Source: Pararhodobacter sp.
Lineage (GTDB): Bacteria; Pseudomonadota; Alphaproteobacteria; Rhodobacterales; Rhodobacteraceae
Length of the DNA: 64,000 nucleotides
Assembly (NCBI GenBank): GCA_020832545.1
Contig: JAFIEK010000011.1
Span: 1 to 64,000, forward strand
Direction of reading: 5' to 3'
The stretch's first letter is position 1; every line of letters begins with the position of its first letter. The notes under the pieces are model-generated. The model worked only from the letters and a program-made list of their open reading frames with translations, was not told the origin of the DNA and made no database searches. This document shows, piece by piece, positions 55,645 to 64,000 of this stretch. A program made the translations under genes and the position numbers.

Positions 55645-57903
55645 TTAGCCGATCCGGCCTGCCGCCATCACTGACATGTTCAGAATGTCATTCACCGTAG
55701 CCCCGGTTGAACAGATCTGAATCGGCTTTGACACGCCGGTCAGAATGGGGCCGATCACCGTGGCCCCGGCCATTTCCTGCATCAGTTTAACCGAGATCGA
55801 GGCCGAGTGCCGCGCCGGAACCACCAGCACATTCGCCGGGCCGGTAAGCCGCGAAAACGGGTAGTGCGCCGCCGCCGAGAGGTTGAGCGCAACATCCACG
55901 GTCATCTCGCCCTCATACTCAAAATCAACGTGCCGGTCGTCCAGAACCTCGGGCGCGCGGTGCATCTTTTCGGCCCGCTCGGACACCGGATAGCCGAAGG
56001 TCGAAAAGCTGACAAACGCCACACGCGGCTCCAACCCTATGCTGCGCGCCACGCCTGCGGCCTTGGTGGCGATATCGGCCAGGTCATGCTCGTTGGGCCA
56101 TTCGTGCACCAGCGTATCCGCAATCAGCACGATCCGGCCCTTGTGCAGCAGCACCGACACGCCCACCGCACCGTCCTGCGCGCGGGCATCGAACACATGG
56201 TTGATCATGTCCATCACCAACGCCGATTTGCGCGTGGCCCCGGTGATCAGCCCATCGCCATGGCCATGCGCCAGCATCAGGGCTGCAAAGATATGCCGGT
56301 CACGCGTGGCCATGCGATGAACATCGCGCAGATCGAACCCTTTGCGTTGCAAGCGATTGTAAAGAAAGGTTTTATAGGTATCCAGATGCCGGGTATTGGC
56401 GGCGTTGACGATCTGCAGCTCGCGCACCGCATCGCCCATGCCCGTCGCATCCAGCCTGCGGCGTACATCCTCCTCGATGCCGACAACCAGCGCCTTGCCA
56501 AGGCCGGAGCGCTGGTAGGACACCGCCGCGCGCAACACGCGCTCATCATCGCCCTCGGCAAAGATCATGCGCGACTGGGCCTGCCGGGCGCGGGCATAGA
56601 GGCTTTGCTGGATGCTGGCAGTCGGGTCCATCCGTGATTTCAGGTGCAGCGTATAGCTGTCCATGTCGATGATCGGCCGCCGCGCCACGCCGGTATCCAT
56701 GCCCGCCCTGGCCACGGCGGGCGGGATGCGATAGATCAGGCGGGGGTCAAAGGGCGTGGGGATAATGTATTCGCGCCCAAAGGTCAGCTTGCGGCCATAG
56801 GCCATGGCAACCTCATCGGGCACATCCTCACGCGCCAGTTCGGCCAAAGCGCGGGCGCAGGCGATCTTCATCTCATCGTTGATGGCGCGGGCGTGAATAT
56901 CCAGCGCACCCCGGAACAGATAGGGGAAGCCCAGGACGTTGTTCACCTGATTGGGGTAATCACTGCGCCCGGTCGCCACAATGGCATCGGCGCGCACGGC
57001 TTGGGCCTCTTCCGGCGTGATCTCGGGGTCCGGGTTGGCCATGGCAAAGATAACCGGATTCTCGGCCATGCTCGCCACCATTTCAGGCGTCACCGCGCCC
57101 TTGGCCGAGACGCCCAGAAACACATCCGCGCCCACCATCGCCTCTTCCAGCGTCCGGTGGGGGGTGTTGGCGGCATGGGCAGATTTCCACTGGTTCATCC
57201 CCTCGGTGCGGCCCTGCCAGATCACGCCCTTGGTGTCGCACATGATGCAGTTGTCATGCAGCGCGCCCATCCGCTTGAGCAGTTCCAGACAGGCGATACC
57301 GGCGGCCCCTGCCCCGTTGAGCACGATCTTCACATCCTCGATCCGCTTGCCCGTCAGCTCCAGCGCGTTGATCAGCCCGGCGGCACAGATCACGGCGGTG
57401 CCGTGCTGGTCATCATGGAAAACCGGGATGTCGCAAAGCTCCTTGAGCCGTTGCTCAATGATGAAACACTCAGGCGCCTTGATATCCTCAAGGTTGATGC
57501 CGCCGAAGGTGCAGCTCATCAGATGAACGGCCTTGATGATCTCATCGGCATCTTCGGTGTCCAGCTCGATATCGATGGCGTTCACATCAGCGAAACGCTT
57601 GAACAGCACCGCCTTGCCCTCCATCACCGGCTTGGACGCCAACGCGCCAAGGTTCCCCATCCCCAGAATAGCCGTGCCGTTGGAAATGACGGCGACCATG
57701 TTGCCCTTGGTGGTGTAGTCATAGGCCAGTCCCGGGTCGCGCGCGATGGCCTCCACCGGGATGGCAACGCCGGGTGAGTAGGCCAGCGACAGGTCGCGCT
57801 GCGTCGCCATCGGCGTGGAGGCGATCATCTCCAGTTTGCCGGGCGTCGGCTCAAAATGATAGGCAAGCGCCTCTTCGGGGGTGAACTTGGTCTTACGGGT
57901 CAT
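55645..57903 (-). CDS. maeB: NADP-dependent malic enzyme with C-terminal phosphotransacetylase-like domain
   Basis: 752 residues. The malic-enzyme half (1-430) contains YSPGVAIPV, YTTKGNMVAVISNGTAILG, DDQHGTAVICAAG and the NAD(P) motif VLNGAGAAGIACL. It decarboxylates malate to pyruvate. The C-terminal half (from about 440) is a phosphotransacetylase-type domain (AEGDDERVLRAA, GATRKSALVM, LVVPARHSASI), which is regulatory rather than catalytic in these fusions. Start 57903 has GAGGAG upstream; the frame extends to 57960 but without similarity. Divergent from mutS. Confidence 0.96.
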   Translation of the reverse strand: MTRKTKFTPEEALAYHFEPTPGKLEMIASTPMATQRDLSLAYSPGVAIPVEAIARDPGLAYDYTTKGNMVAVISNGTAILGMGNLGALASKPVMEGKAVLFKRFADVNAIDIELDTEDADEIIKAVHLMSCTFGGINLEDIKAPECFIIEQRLKELCDIPVFHDDQHGTAVICAAGLINALELTGKRIEDVKIVLNGAGAAGIACLELLKRMGALHDNCIMCDTKGVIWQGRTEGMNQWKSAHAANTPHRTLEEAMVGADVFLGVSAKGAVTPEMVASMAENPVIFAMANPDPEITPEEAQAVRADAIVATGRSDYPNQVNNVLGFPYLFRGALDIHARAINDEMKIACARALAELAREDVPDEVAMAYGRKLTFGREYIIPTPFDPRLIYRIPPAVARAGMDTGVARRPIIDMDSYTLHLKSRMDPTASIQQSLYARARQAQSRMIFAEGDDERVLRAAVSYQRSGLGKALVVGIEEDVRRRLDATGMGDAVRELQIVNAANTRHLDTYKTFLYNRLQRKGFDLRDVHRMATRDRHIFAALMLAHGHGDGLITGATRKSALVMDMINHVFDARAQDGAVGVSVLLHKGRIVLIADTLVHEWPNEHDLADIATKAAGVARSIGLEPRVAFVSFSTFGYPVSERAEKMHRAPEVLDDRHVDFEYEGEMTVDVALNLSAAAHYPFSRLTGPANVLVVPARHSASISVKLMQEMAGATVIGPILTGVSKPIQICSTGATVNDILNMSVMAAGRIG

Positions 57904-58031
57904 GATGTCAGCGCTCCTCACCTGTGCTTCATCCTTAGCGCCCCCTTTCGCGCAGAACAACCGCGCCGAAATACGCCTTTCCGCGCGCGCAGCGGTTTTG
58001 TAGGGTCACGCTCGCAGGCAAGGAGAGAGAT

Positions 58032-60683
58032 GTGAGCGCGCAAGACGCCAATGTCACGCCGATGATGGCGCAGTTTCTGGAGATCAAGGCGCAGAACCCT
58101 GATGCGCTTCTGTTCTACCGGATGGGCGATTTCTATGAGATGTTCTTTGATGACGCCGTGGCGGCCTCTGCCGCGCTGGATATCGCATTGACCAAACGCG
58201 GGCAGCATCAGGGCGCGGATATTCCCATGTGCGGCGTGCCGGTGCATTCGGCGGAAGGGTATCTGCTGACGCTGATCCGCAAGGGGTTTCGCGTGGCTAT
58301 TGCCGAGCAGCTGGAAGACCCGGCAGAGGCAAAAAAGCGCGGCTCCAAATCAGTTGTCAAGCGTGGGGTCGTCCGGCTGGTGACGCCCGGCACACTGACC
58401 GAGGATTCCCTGCTGGAGCCGCGTCGCCATAACTTCCTGTCGGCCTTTGCGCTGGTGCGCGATGAGGGAGCACTGGCCTGGGCCGATATCTCAACCGGAG
58501 AGCTGCGGGTGATGCCTTGCCCGCGCGTCCGGCTGGCCCCGGAACTTGCGCGGCTTGCGCCGCGCGAAATGATCGTTTCAGGTGGGTCAGAGACTGATTT
58601 TGATGAACTGGCCGCTGAATTTGGTTTGGCGATCTCGGGCCTGTCGCGCGCCAGCTTTGACAGCACGGGCGCCCTGAAACGCCTGTGCGCGCTGTACGGT
58701 GTCACCACGCTGGACGGGTTTGGCAGCTTTGGCCGCGCCGAATTGTCCGCATTGGGCGCGCTGGTCGAATACCTTGACCTGACGCAGCACGGACGGATGC
58801 CGCTCTTACGCCCGCCGGTGCGCGAAAGCGCGGGCGCAGTCATGCAGATCGACGCCGCGACCCGGCGCAATCTGGAACTGACGCAGGCCTTGAGCGGCGG
58901 GCGCGACGGCTCGCTGCTGGCTGCGATCGACATGAGCACGACGGCAGGCGGCGCGCGGCTGATGGAGCGGCGGGTGTCCAGCCCCTCGTGTGATCTGGCA
59001 ACGATCCGCGCACGGCAGGCAGCTGTCGCCGCGCTGCTGGAAAGCGATCCCCTGCGCGGTGACCTGCGTGCTGCGCTGCGGCAGGTGCCGGATATCGACC
59101 GTGCGCTGTCACGCCTGTCGCTGGACCGGGGCGGCCCGCGTGATCTGGCGATGCTGCGGGGCGGGCTGGCGGGCGCGGGGCAGATCGCAGGGATACTCGG
59201 TGCCACTGACGTGCCGCCGCTGCTGACCGAAGCTGCGATGGCGCTGGTCGGCCATGAGGCGCTGACCAAGCGTCTGGAAACCGCGCTGGTGGCTGACCCG
59301 CCACTGCTGGCGCGCGATGGCGGCTTCATCGCGGCAGGCGTGGATGAGGAACTGGACGAGGCGCGACGCCTGCGCGACGAGGGGCGCGGAGTGATCGCGG
59401 CGATGCAGGCAGAGTACATTGCCGAGACCGGCATCAACTCATTGAAAATCAAGCATAATAACGTGCTTGGGTATTTCATCGAAACCACCGCTACGCATGC
59501 CGAAAAGATGCTGGCGGCCCCGCTGTCTGAACGCTTCATCCACCGCCAGACCACCGCCAATCAGGTGCGGTTCACCACCCTTGCGCTGTCCGAGATGGAA
59601 ACGAAGATCCTGAACGCAGGTGGCCGGGCGCTGGAGATTGAGAAACGCCTGTTCGAGACCCTGCGCGCCGAGGTGCTGGCCGCCGCAGGGCCAGTCCACG
59701 CCACTGCCCGCGCGCTGGCCGAGATCGATGTCGCCACCGCGTTCGCTGAACTCGCCAGATTGCGCGATTGGGCGCGCCCGGTGGTCGATGACAGCCGCGC
59801 ATTTGACATACAGGGCGGGCGGCACCCGGTGGTTGAGCAGGCGCTTTTGCGCAGCGGGCAGAGCTTTGTCGCCAATGATGCGGGCCTGAACCCTGAAGGC
59901 GATGGCGCCGCGATCTGGCTGGTAACCGGGCCGAACATGGCCGGTAAATCAACGTTCCTGCGCCAGAACGCGCTGATTGCACTCCTGGCGCAGGCTGGCA
60001 GCTATGTGCCGGCAAGGGCTGCGCATATCGGGCTGGTGGGGCAGTTGTTCAGCCGGGTCGGTGCCTCTGATGATCTGGCGCGCGGGCGATCGACCTTCAT
60101 GGTCGAAATGGTTGAAACCGCCGCGATCCTCAATCAGGCCGATGACAGGGCTTTTGTTATCCTTGACGAAATCGGGCGCGGAACTGCGACATATGACGGG
60201 TTGTCGATTGCCTGGGCGGTGCTGGAGCACCTTCAAGGCGTCAACCGATGCCGCGCGCTGTTCGCCACGCATTACCACGAAATGACAGCGCTGGCTGACC
60301 GGCTGGACGGCGTGCAGAACGCCACCGTGGCGGTACGCGAATGGGAAGGCGAAGTGGTGTTCCTGCACGAGGTGCTGCGCGGCGCCGCGGATCGCTCATA
60401 TGGCGTGCAGGTCGCGCGGCTTGCGGGGCTACCGGATGCGGTGATTGTCCGGGCGCGCGAGGTGCTGGAACTGCTGGAGCGCGGCGACGAACGTCAAAGC
60501 GGCGCAAAAGGGCTGATCGACGATCTGCCGCTTTTCTCGGTCAAACCGGCACCAAAGCCGGTTCCGGCAAAGGCGTCAGCGGTGGAAGAGCGGCTGAAAG
60601 CCGCCCACCCTGATGCCCTGACCCCGCGTGACGCGCTGGCGTTGGTCTATGACCTGCATGCGCTGCTGCAAGAGAAACCCTAA
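58032..60683 (+). CDS. mutS: DNA mismatch repair protein MutS
   Basis: 883 residues from a GTG start with AGGAGAG upstream. It recognises mismatches and starts repair with MutL. The mismatch-reading motif [15 protein letters not shown] is at the N-terminus, the core and lever domains follow, Walker A is GPNMAGKST (near 636) and Walker B is [15 protein letters not shown] (near 710). The C-terminal end ([19 protein letters not shown]-like) has the dimerisation helix. It is convergent with grpE, two bases apart. Confidence 0.97.
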   Translation: MSAQDANVTPMMAQFLEIKAQNPDALLFYRMGDFYEMFFDDAVAASAALDIALTKRGQHQGADIPMCGVPVHSAEGYLLTLIRKGFRVAIAEQLEDPAEAKKRGSKSVVKRGVVRLVTPGTLTEDSLLEPRRHNFLSAFALVRDEGALAWADISTGELRVMPCPRVRLAPELARLAPREMIVSGGSETDFDELAAEFGLAISGLSRASFDSTGALKRLCALYGVTTLDGFGSFGRAELSALGALVEYLDLTQHGRMPLLRPPVRESAGAVMQIDAATRRNLELTQALSGGRDGSLLAAIDMSTTAGGARLMERRVSSPSCDLATIRARQAAVAALLESDPLRGDLRAALRQVPDIDRALSRLSLDRGGPRDLAMLRGGLAGAGQIAGILGATDVPPLLTEAAMALVGHEALTKRLETALVADPPLLARDGGFIAAGVDEELDEARRLRDEGRGVIAAMQAEYIAETGINSLKIKHNNVLGYFIETTATHAEKMLAAPLSERFIHRQTTANQVRFTTLALSEMETKILNAGGRALEIEKRLFETLRAEVLAAAGPVHATARALAEIDVATAFAELARLRDWARPVVDDSRAFDIQGGRHPVVEQALLRSGQSFVANDAGLNPEGDGAAIWLVTGPNMAGKSTFLRQNALIALLAQAGSYVPARAAHIGLVGQLFSRVGASDDLARGRSTFMVEMVETAAILNQADDRAFVILDEIGRGTATYDGLSIAWAVLEHLQGVNRCRALFATHYHEMTALADRLDGVQNATVAVREWEGEVVFLHEVLRGAADRSYGVQVARLAGLPDAVIVRAREVLELLERGDERQSGAKGLIDDLPLFSVKPAPKPVPAKASAVEERLKAAHPDALTPRDALALVYDLHALLQEKP

Positions 60684-60685
60684 GA

Positions 60686-61249
60686 TCATCCCGGCGTTGA
60701 GGACACACCCACCTGTGCGGGCCGCAAAAGCTGCTCATGCATGCGGAATCCGTCTGACATGACCTGAATGATCTGTCCGGCGCGGGTGTTGGGGATCGGT
60801 GCTTCAAACATGGCTTCGTGCAGATGCGGATCAAACATCTCGCCCGCCTGCGGTGACACGCGCTCAACCCCGTGCTTGCCCAGGACCGACAGCAATTCGC
60901 GCAGCGTCAGCTCAACGCCTTCAACAAGGCCCTGCGCCTGCTTGCGGGTATCATCCGTTGTGACGGACATCGCGCGGCTCAGGTTGTCATAGACCGGGAT
61001 CAGATCGCGCGCGAGCTTGGCGCCGCCATAGATCGCGGCTTCACGGCGGTCTTTTTCGCCGCGTTTGCGGGTGTTCTCCAGATCTGCTAGCGCCCGCATC
61101 AGCCGATCACGCATTTCAGCGCGCTCAATCTCGAACGCGGCATGCGCTTCTTCCAGCGCGGCGGCGGCATCCAGCGGCTCGGCGTCGGTCTGGGGTTCAG
61201 TCTGGGGTTCGGACAGGTCCTGATTCTCGGTATTCTGTGGCTGTGCCAT
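60686..61249 (-). CDS. grpE: Nucleotide exchange factor GrpE
   Basis: 187 residues. It releases ADP from DnaK. An acidic N-terminus (rich in Glu and Asp) is followed by the long coiled-coil helices (ERAEMRDRLMRALADLENTRKR, shown in part) and the C-terminal beta wing (GEMFDPHLHEAMFE, VMSDGFRMHEQLLRPAQVGV). It lies 12 bases downstream of hrcA on the same strand, the classical heat-shock arrangement. Confidence 0.96.
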   Translation of the reverse strand: MAQPQNTENQDLSEPQTEPQTDAEPLDAAAALEEAHAAFEIERAEMRDRLMRALADLENTRKRGEKDRREAAIYGGAKLARDLIPVYDNLSRAMSVTTDDTRKQAQGLVEGVELTLRELLSVLGKHGVERVSPQAGEMFDPHLHEAMFEAPIPNTRAGQIIQVMSDGFRMHEQLLRPAQVGVSSTPG

Positions 61250-61261
61250 GTCTTCCTCGGT

Positions 61262-62329
61262 TCACTCAGATCCCATATCGCCAAGCATACGCCCGACAAG
61301 CTGGGCCGTGTAATCAACGATCGGCACGATTCGCCCGTAATTCAGCCGCGTGGGGCCGATCACGCCGACCGCGCCGATAATCTTGCGGTCAGCGTTCATA
61401 TAAGGAGAAACCACCAGAGTGGAACCCGTAAGTGAGAAAAGCTTGTTCTCTGAACCGATAAAAATGCGCACACCTTCGCCGCGCTCGGTCAGTTCCAGAA
61501 ACTCGGCGATGTCGCGCTTGCGCTCAAGATCCTCGAACAATTCGCGGATGCGCGACAGGCTGTCGCCATCGGTCTGTTCCAGCAGATTGGCGCGCCCGCG
61601 CACAATCAGGCGCTCATGCGGCTCGCCCTCATTTTCCCACAGGGCAAGGCCGCGCTCGACCAGGTCGCCCGCCAGTGCATCTATCTCCTGCCGCCGACTG
61701 GTGATCTCTTTGCGGATACGCTGGCGCAGCTCGCTCAGTGTCAGGCCATTGGCAAAAGCGTTGAGAAAATTCGCCGCCTCTCGCATGGCTGACGGTGTCA
61801 GGCCCGGTTGCGGTGTGAAAACCCGGTTCTCAACATGGCCATCCGAGAAAACCAGCACCACAAGCGCGCGATCAGCGGAAAGCGACACAAACTCGATATG
61901 CTTGATCGCCGCCTCATGTTTGGGTGCCAGCACCAGACTTGCCCCGCGCGTGATCGACGACAGCGCATTGCCGACACGGTCCAGCATGGTGGTCAGATCA
62001 CGCTCATTGGTGCTGCGCGTGGCATCCAGCATCTCCCGGTCAGAGGCGGTTACCGGGTCAATCTCCAGCAAGCCATCGACAAAGATGCGCAGGCCCTGCT
62101 GCGTGGGCACCCGGCCCGCAGACACATGCGGGCTGCCCAACAGGCCCAGATACTCCAGATCCTGCATCACGTTGCGTATAGTCGCCGCCGAAACCTTTTC
62201 GCTGAAATCCCGCGTCAGTGACCGGGAGCCCACGGGCGCACCCGTCGTCAGATAGGCCTCAACCACGCGGCGAAACACTTCGCGCGAACGGTCATTCATT
62301 TCCTGGAGAAGCTGGCGTTGATCCGTCAT
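61262..62329 (-). CDS. hrcA: Heat-inducible transcription repressor HrcA
   Basis: 355 residues. The N-terminal winged-helix domain contains [19 protein letters not shown] and [16 protein letters not shown], and the C-terminal GAF-like domain ends with [19 protein letters not shown]. It represses groESL-type operons through the CIRCE operator. No CIRCE inverted repeat is seen upstream of hrcA here, so the gene itself may not be autoregulated that way. It is divergent from rph across 116 bases. Confidence 0.96.
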   Translation of the reverse strand: MTDQRQLLQEMNDRSREVFRRVVEAYLTTGAPVGSRSLTRDFSEKVSAATIRNVMQDLEYLGLLGSPHVSAGRVPTQQGLRIFVDGLLEIDPVTASDREMLDATRSTNERDLTTMLDRVGNALSSITRGASLVLAPKHEAAIKHIEFVSLSADRALVVLVFSDGHVENRVFTPQPGLTPSAMREAANFLNAFANGLTLSELRQRIRKEITSRRQEIDALAGDLVERGLALWENEGEPHERLIVRGRANLLEQTDGDSLSRIRELFEDLERKRDIAEFLELTERGEGVRIFIGSENKLFSLTGSTLVVSPYMNADRKIIGAVGVIGPTRLNYGRIVPIVDYTAQLVGRMLGDMGSE

Positions 62330-62445
62330 GGCTTTGTTCGGGCAATCAAGAAATGGTTAGTCTGCATCAGACAGATCGTCAATGCGGGTTGCATGTTCAA
62401 GGGATGGCCATGTATCTGGGGGCTTTGCAAAACAGGGGATACTCA

Positions 62446-63156
62446 ATGCGCCCATCGCAGAGAAAGCTAGATGAACTGCGCCCGGTTTCAATTGAAACCG
62501 ATGTGATGCGGCATGCCGAGGGTTCGTGCCTGATCAAGATGGGTGGCACGCATGTGCTGTGCACGGCATCGCTTGAAGATCGCACGCCGCCCTTTCTGAA
62601 GAACACCGGCCAGGGCTGGGTGACGGCGGAATACGGGATGCTGCCGCGCGCCACCAACACCCGCAACCGACGCGAGGCTTCGGCAGGAAAACAGACCGGA
62701 AGAACTGTTGAAATTCAAAGGCTTATTGGCAGATCACTGCGCGCCGGGATCGACCGAGTGGCGCTGGGGGAACGCCAGATCACCGTGGATTGCGATGTCA
62801 TTCAGGCCGATGGCGGTACCCGGTGCGCGGCTATAACCGGCGGCTGGGTAGCGCTGCGGATTGCCGTGAACCGGCTGCTGAAAGCGGGTATTCTGACCAG
62901 CGATCCGATTGTGGATCATGTCGCTGCGGTGTCATGCGGCTTCTATGCCGGGCAGCCGGTGCTTGACCTGGATTATGATGAGGACAGCGAGGCCGGGGTT
63001 GACGGAAATTTTGTCATGCTGGGCGAGGCGCGGATGATTGAGGTCCAGATGTCGGCCGAGGGTTCTGTTTTCTCACGTCCGCAAATGGATCAGCTGATAG
63101 ATCTGGCACAAACGGGCGTAGCGCAGTTGATATCGGCGCAAAAGGCAGCCATCTGA
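62446..63156 (+). CDS. rph: Ribonuclease PH
   Basis: 236 residues. It trims tRNA 3' ends phosphorolytically. Start ATG 62446 ([14 protein letters not shown]) is the family N-terminus, with GGGG 7 bases upstream; the frame is open from 62218 but that part lies opposite hrcA. Segments seen: [34 protein letters not shown], the catalytic region [18 protein letters not shown], and [15 protein letters not shown]. Its TGA overlaps the rdgB ATG (TGATG). Confidence 0.97.
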   Translation: MRPSQRKLDELRPVSIETDVMRHAEGSCLIKMGGTHVLCTASLEDRTPPFLKNTGQGWVTAEYGMLPRATNTRNRREASAGKQTGRTVEIQRLIGRSLRAGIDRVALGERQITVDCDVIQADGGTRCAAITGGWVALRIAVNRLLKAGILTSDPIVDHVAAVSCGFYAGQPVLDLDYDEDSEAGVDGNFVMLGEARMIEVQMSAEGSVFSRPQMDQLIDLAQTGVAQLISAQKAAI

Positions 63157-63764
63157 TGCGAAAGTTCGACGGCGAGAAGCTCCTGATCGCCACCCACAAC
63201 GCAGGCAAGCTGGAAGAGATGCGCGCGCTGTTTGCGCCGTTGAGCTTGTCGGTCGTCTCATCGGGCATGCTCGGCCTGCCTGAGCCTGAAGAGACAGAGA
63301 ACAGCTTTCTGGGCAATGCCCGGATCAAGGCGCACTCCGCCGCCCGCGCCACTGGCCTGATCGCCCTCGGCGATGATAGCGGGCTGGAGGTTGATGCGCT
63401 GGACGGTCAGCCGGGCGTCTACACGGCAGACTGGGCCGAGACGCCGGCGGGCCGCGATTTTGCAATGGCGATGAGCAAGGTTCATGATGCGCTTGTTGCA
63501 ATCAGCGCCACAGAGCCCTGGCGTGCGCGATTTCGCTGCACGCTGGTCCTCGCCTGGCCCGACGGTCATGAAGAGGTCTTCGAGGGTGCCGCCGAAGGCC
63601 AGCTGGTCTGGCCGGTTCGCGGCATTGAGGGGCATGGGTTTGATCCGATGTTTGTTCCGGTTGATGATACCCGCACCTTTGCCGAGATGTCGCACGAAGA
63701 TAAGAACCGCATCAGCCACCGGTCACGCGCCATCGCTGCGATGACGGCCGGATGTTTCACGTGA
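63156..63764 (+). CDS. rdgB: XTP/dITP diphosphatase (non-canonical purine NTP pyrophosphatase)
   Basis: 202 residues. It removes inosine and xanthosine triphosphates from the nucleotide pool. The N-terminal ATHNAGKLEEM motif (binds triphosphate), TENSFLGNARIKAHSAA, and GDDSGLEVDALDGQPGVYTA (written in part) are diagnostic, as is GFDPMFVP near the C-terminus. The start overlaps the rph stop. Its final codons carry the left part of a parS-type palindrome, and its stop codon overlaps the GTG start of hemW. Confidence 0.97.
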   Translation: MRKFDGEKLLIATHNAGKLEEMRALFAPLSLSVVSSGMLGLPEPEETENSFLGNARIKAHSAARATGLIALGDDSGLEVDALDGQPGVYTADWAETPAGRDFAMAMSKVHDALVAISATEPWRARFRCTLVLAWPDGHEEVFEGAAEGQLVWPVRGIEGHGFDPMFVPVDDTRTFAEMSHEDKNRISHRSRAIAAMTAGCFT

Positions 63765-63774
63765 AACATCCGGC
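63747..63774. other. parS: parS-type centromere site (ParB-binding palindrome)
   Basis: The core 63753-63768 reads TGTTTCACGTGAAACA, the consensus of chromosomal parS sites bound by ParB (Spo0J). The palindrome is perfect over 28 bases around the centre 63760/63761. It lies inside coding sequence at the rdgB/hemW junction. In most bacteria parS sites cluster near oriC and organise origin segregation. parA and parB themselves are not in the window. Confidence 0.85.
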
Positions 63775-64000
63775 TACGGAAGATTGGCAGAACGCCGGAT
63801 TCGGAATTTACATGCACTGGCCGTTTTGTCAGGCTAAATGCCCCTATTGCGACTTCAACAGCCACGTATCGCGCAATATTGACTATTCACGCTGGGCAAA
63901 CGCCTATCTGAGCGAGCTGGAGAGGATGCGAGCGCTGACCGGTGAGCGCGTGGTGGGTTCGGTGTTCTTTGGCGGCGGCACACCATCATTGATGCCGCCG
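63761..64000 (+). CDS. hemW: Radical SAM haem chaperone HemW (formerly HemN-like), 3' end cut off
   Basis: 80 codons are visible, from a GTG start at 63761 that overlaps the rdgB stop (GTGA). The radical SAM iron-sulfur motif is CQAKCPYC (C-x3-C-x2-C) near residues 23-30, within IYMHWPFC; the next motif VFFGGGTPSLMP (SAM-binding GGE-type loop) is at the window edge. HemW inserts haem into respiratory proteins. The family is similar to oxygen-independent coproporphyrinogen oxidase HemN, but the start FGIYMHWPFC and the linkage to rdgB and rph favour HemW. Confidence 0.93.
   Translation, partial: MKHPATEDWQNAGFGIYMHWPFCQAKCPYCDFNSHVSRNIDYSRWANAYLSELERMRALTGERVVGSVFFGGGTPSLMPP

Noticed and set aside
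56644-57777. 377-codon plus-strand frame opposite maeB
   Set aside because: A shadow of the malic enzyme gene; His/Gly/Arg-rich and without motifs.
62330-62445. A CIRCE operator upstream of hrcA
   Set aside because: No TTAGCACTC...GAGTGCTAA-type inverted repeat is present in the gap. A weak TTGACG box on the minus strand (62377-62382) has no convincing -10.

Overview
The window is a GC-rich bacterial chromosome segment of an alphaproteobacterium, most likely of the order Rhodobacterales. This rests on gene neighbourhoods and small families typical of that group: the cysG-DUF2849-cysI-cysH-DUF934 operon, divergent maeB/mutS, gpmI-envC-ctpA-rppH, hrcA-grpE beside rph-rdgB-hemW, and DUF2125 proteins. 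No rRNA, tRNA, CRISPR, prophage or insertion sequence was recognised. A perfect parS-type ParB-binding site at 63753-63768 suggests the right end lies near the chromosomal replication origin.

Layout. 1-12 kb holds mostly general genes: the 3' part of pnp, a DUF2125 exported protein, an SDR/crotonase pair, a copper-handling pair (DUF2946-like plus PCu(A)C), a leucyl aminopeptidase/NlpC-P60 pair, and a beta-carbonic anhydrase next to a SulP anion transporter. 11.3-29.5 kb and 34.2-42.2 kb together form a surface-polysaccharide region. It has Kdo synthesis (kdsA, kdsB), UDP-galactofuranose supply (galU, galE, glf), a FlaA1/WbpM-type sugar dehydratase, an RTX protein, several glycosyltransferases, a KpsM/KpsE/KpsT ABC exporter and five sulfotransferase-like proteins. 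An assimilatory sulfate-reduction operon (29.5-34.0 kb) sits in the middle of it. 43-64 kb is housekeeping: asd, an MFS transporter, rppH, ctpA, envC, gpmI, argG, an exported MsrA, rbsK, maeB, mutS, grpE, hrcA, rph, rdgB and the 5' end of hemW.

How the genes may work together. Kdo, Galf, ABC export and sulfotransferases suggest that the cell makes and exports a capsule-like, galactose-containing and possibly sulfated polysaccharide. The most unusual protein is the 1367-residue product of 34210-38313. Its N-terminus carries galectin-type sugar-binding residues, its central part carries the motif series of GT31 beta-1,3-galactosyltransferases, and its C-terminus is a second GT-A domain with a DxD motif. 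Galectin plus GT31 is an architecture known from plant galactosyltransferases.

Limits. All calls come from reading the sequence by eye. No database search, alignment program or composition calculation was run. Start codons were chosen from Shine-Dalgarno-like sequences and family N-termini, and several remain uncertain (stated per entry).
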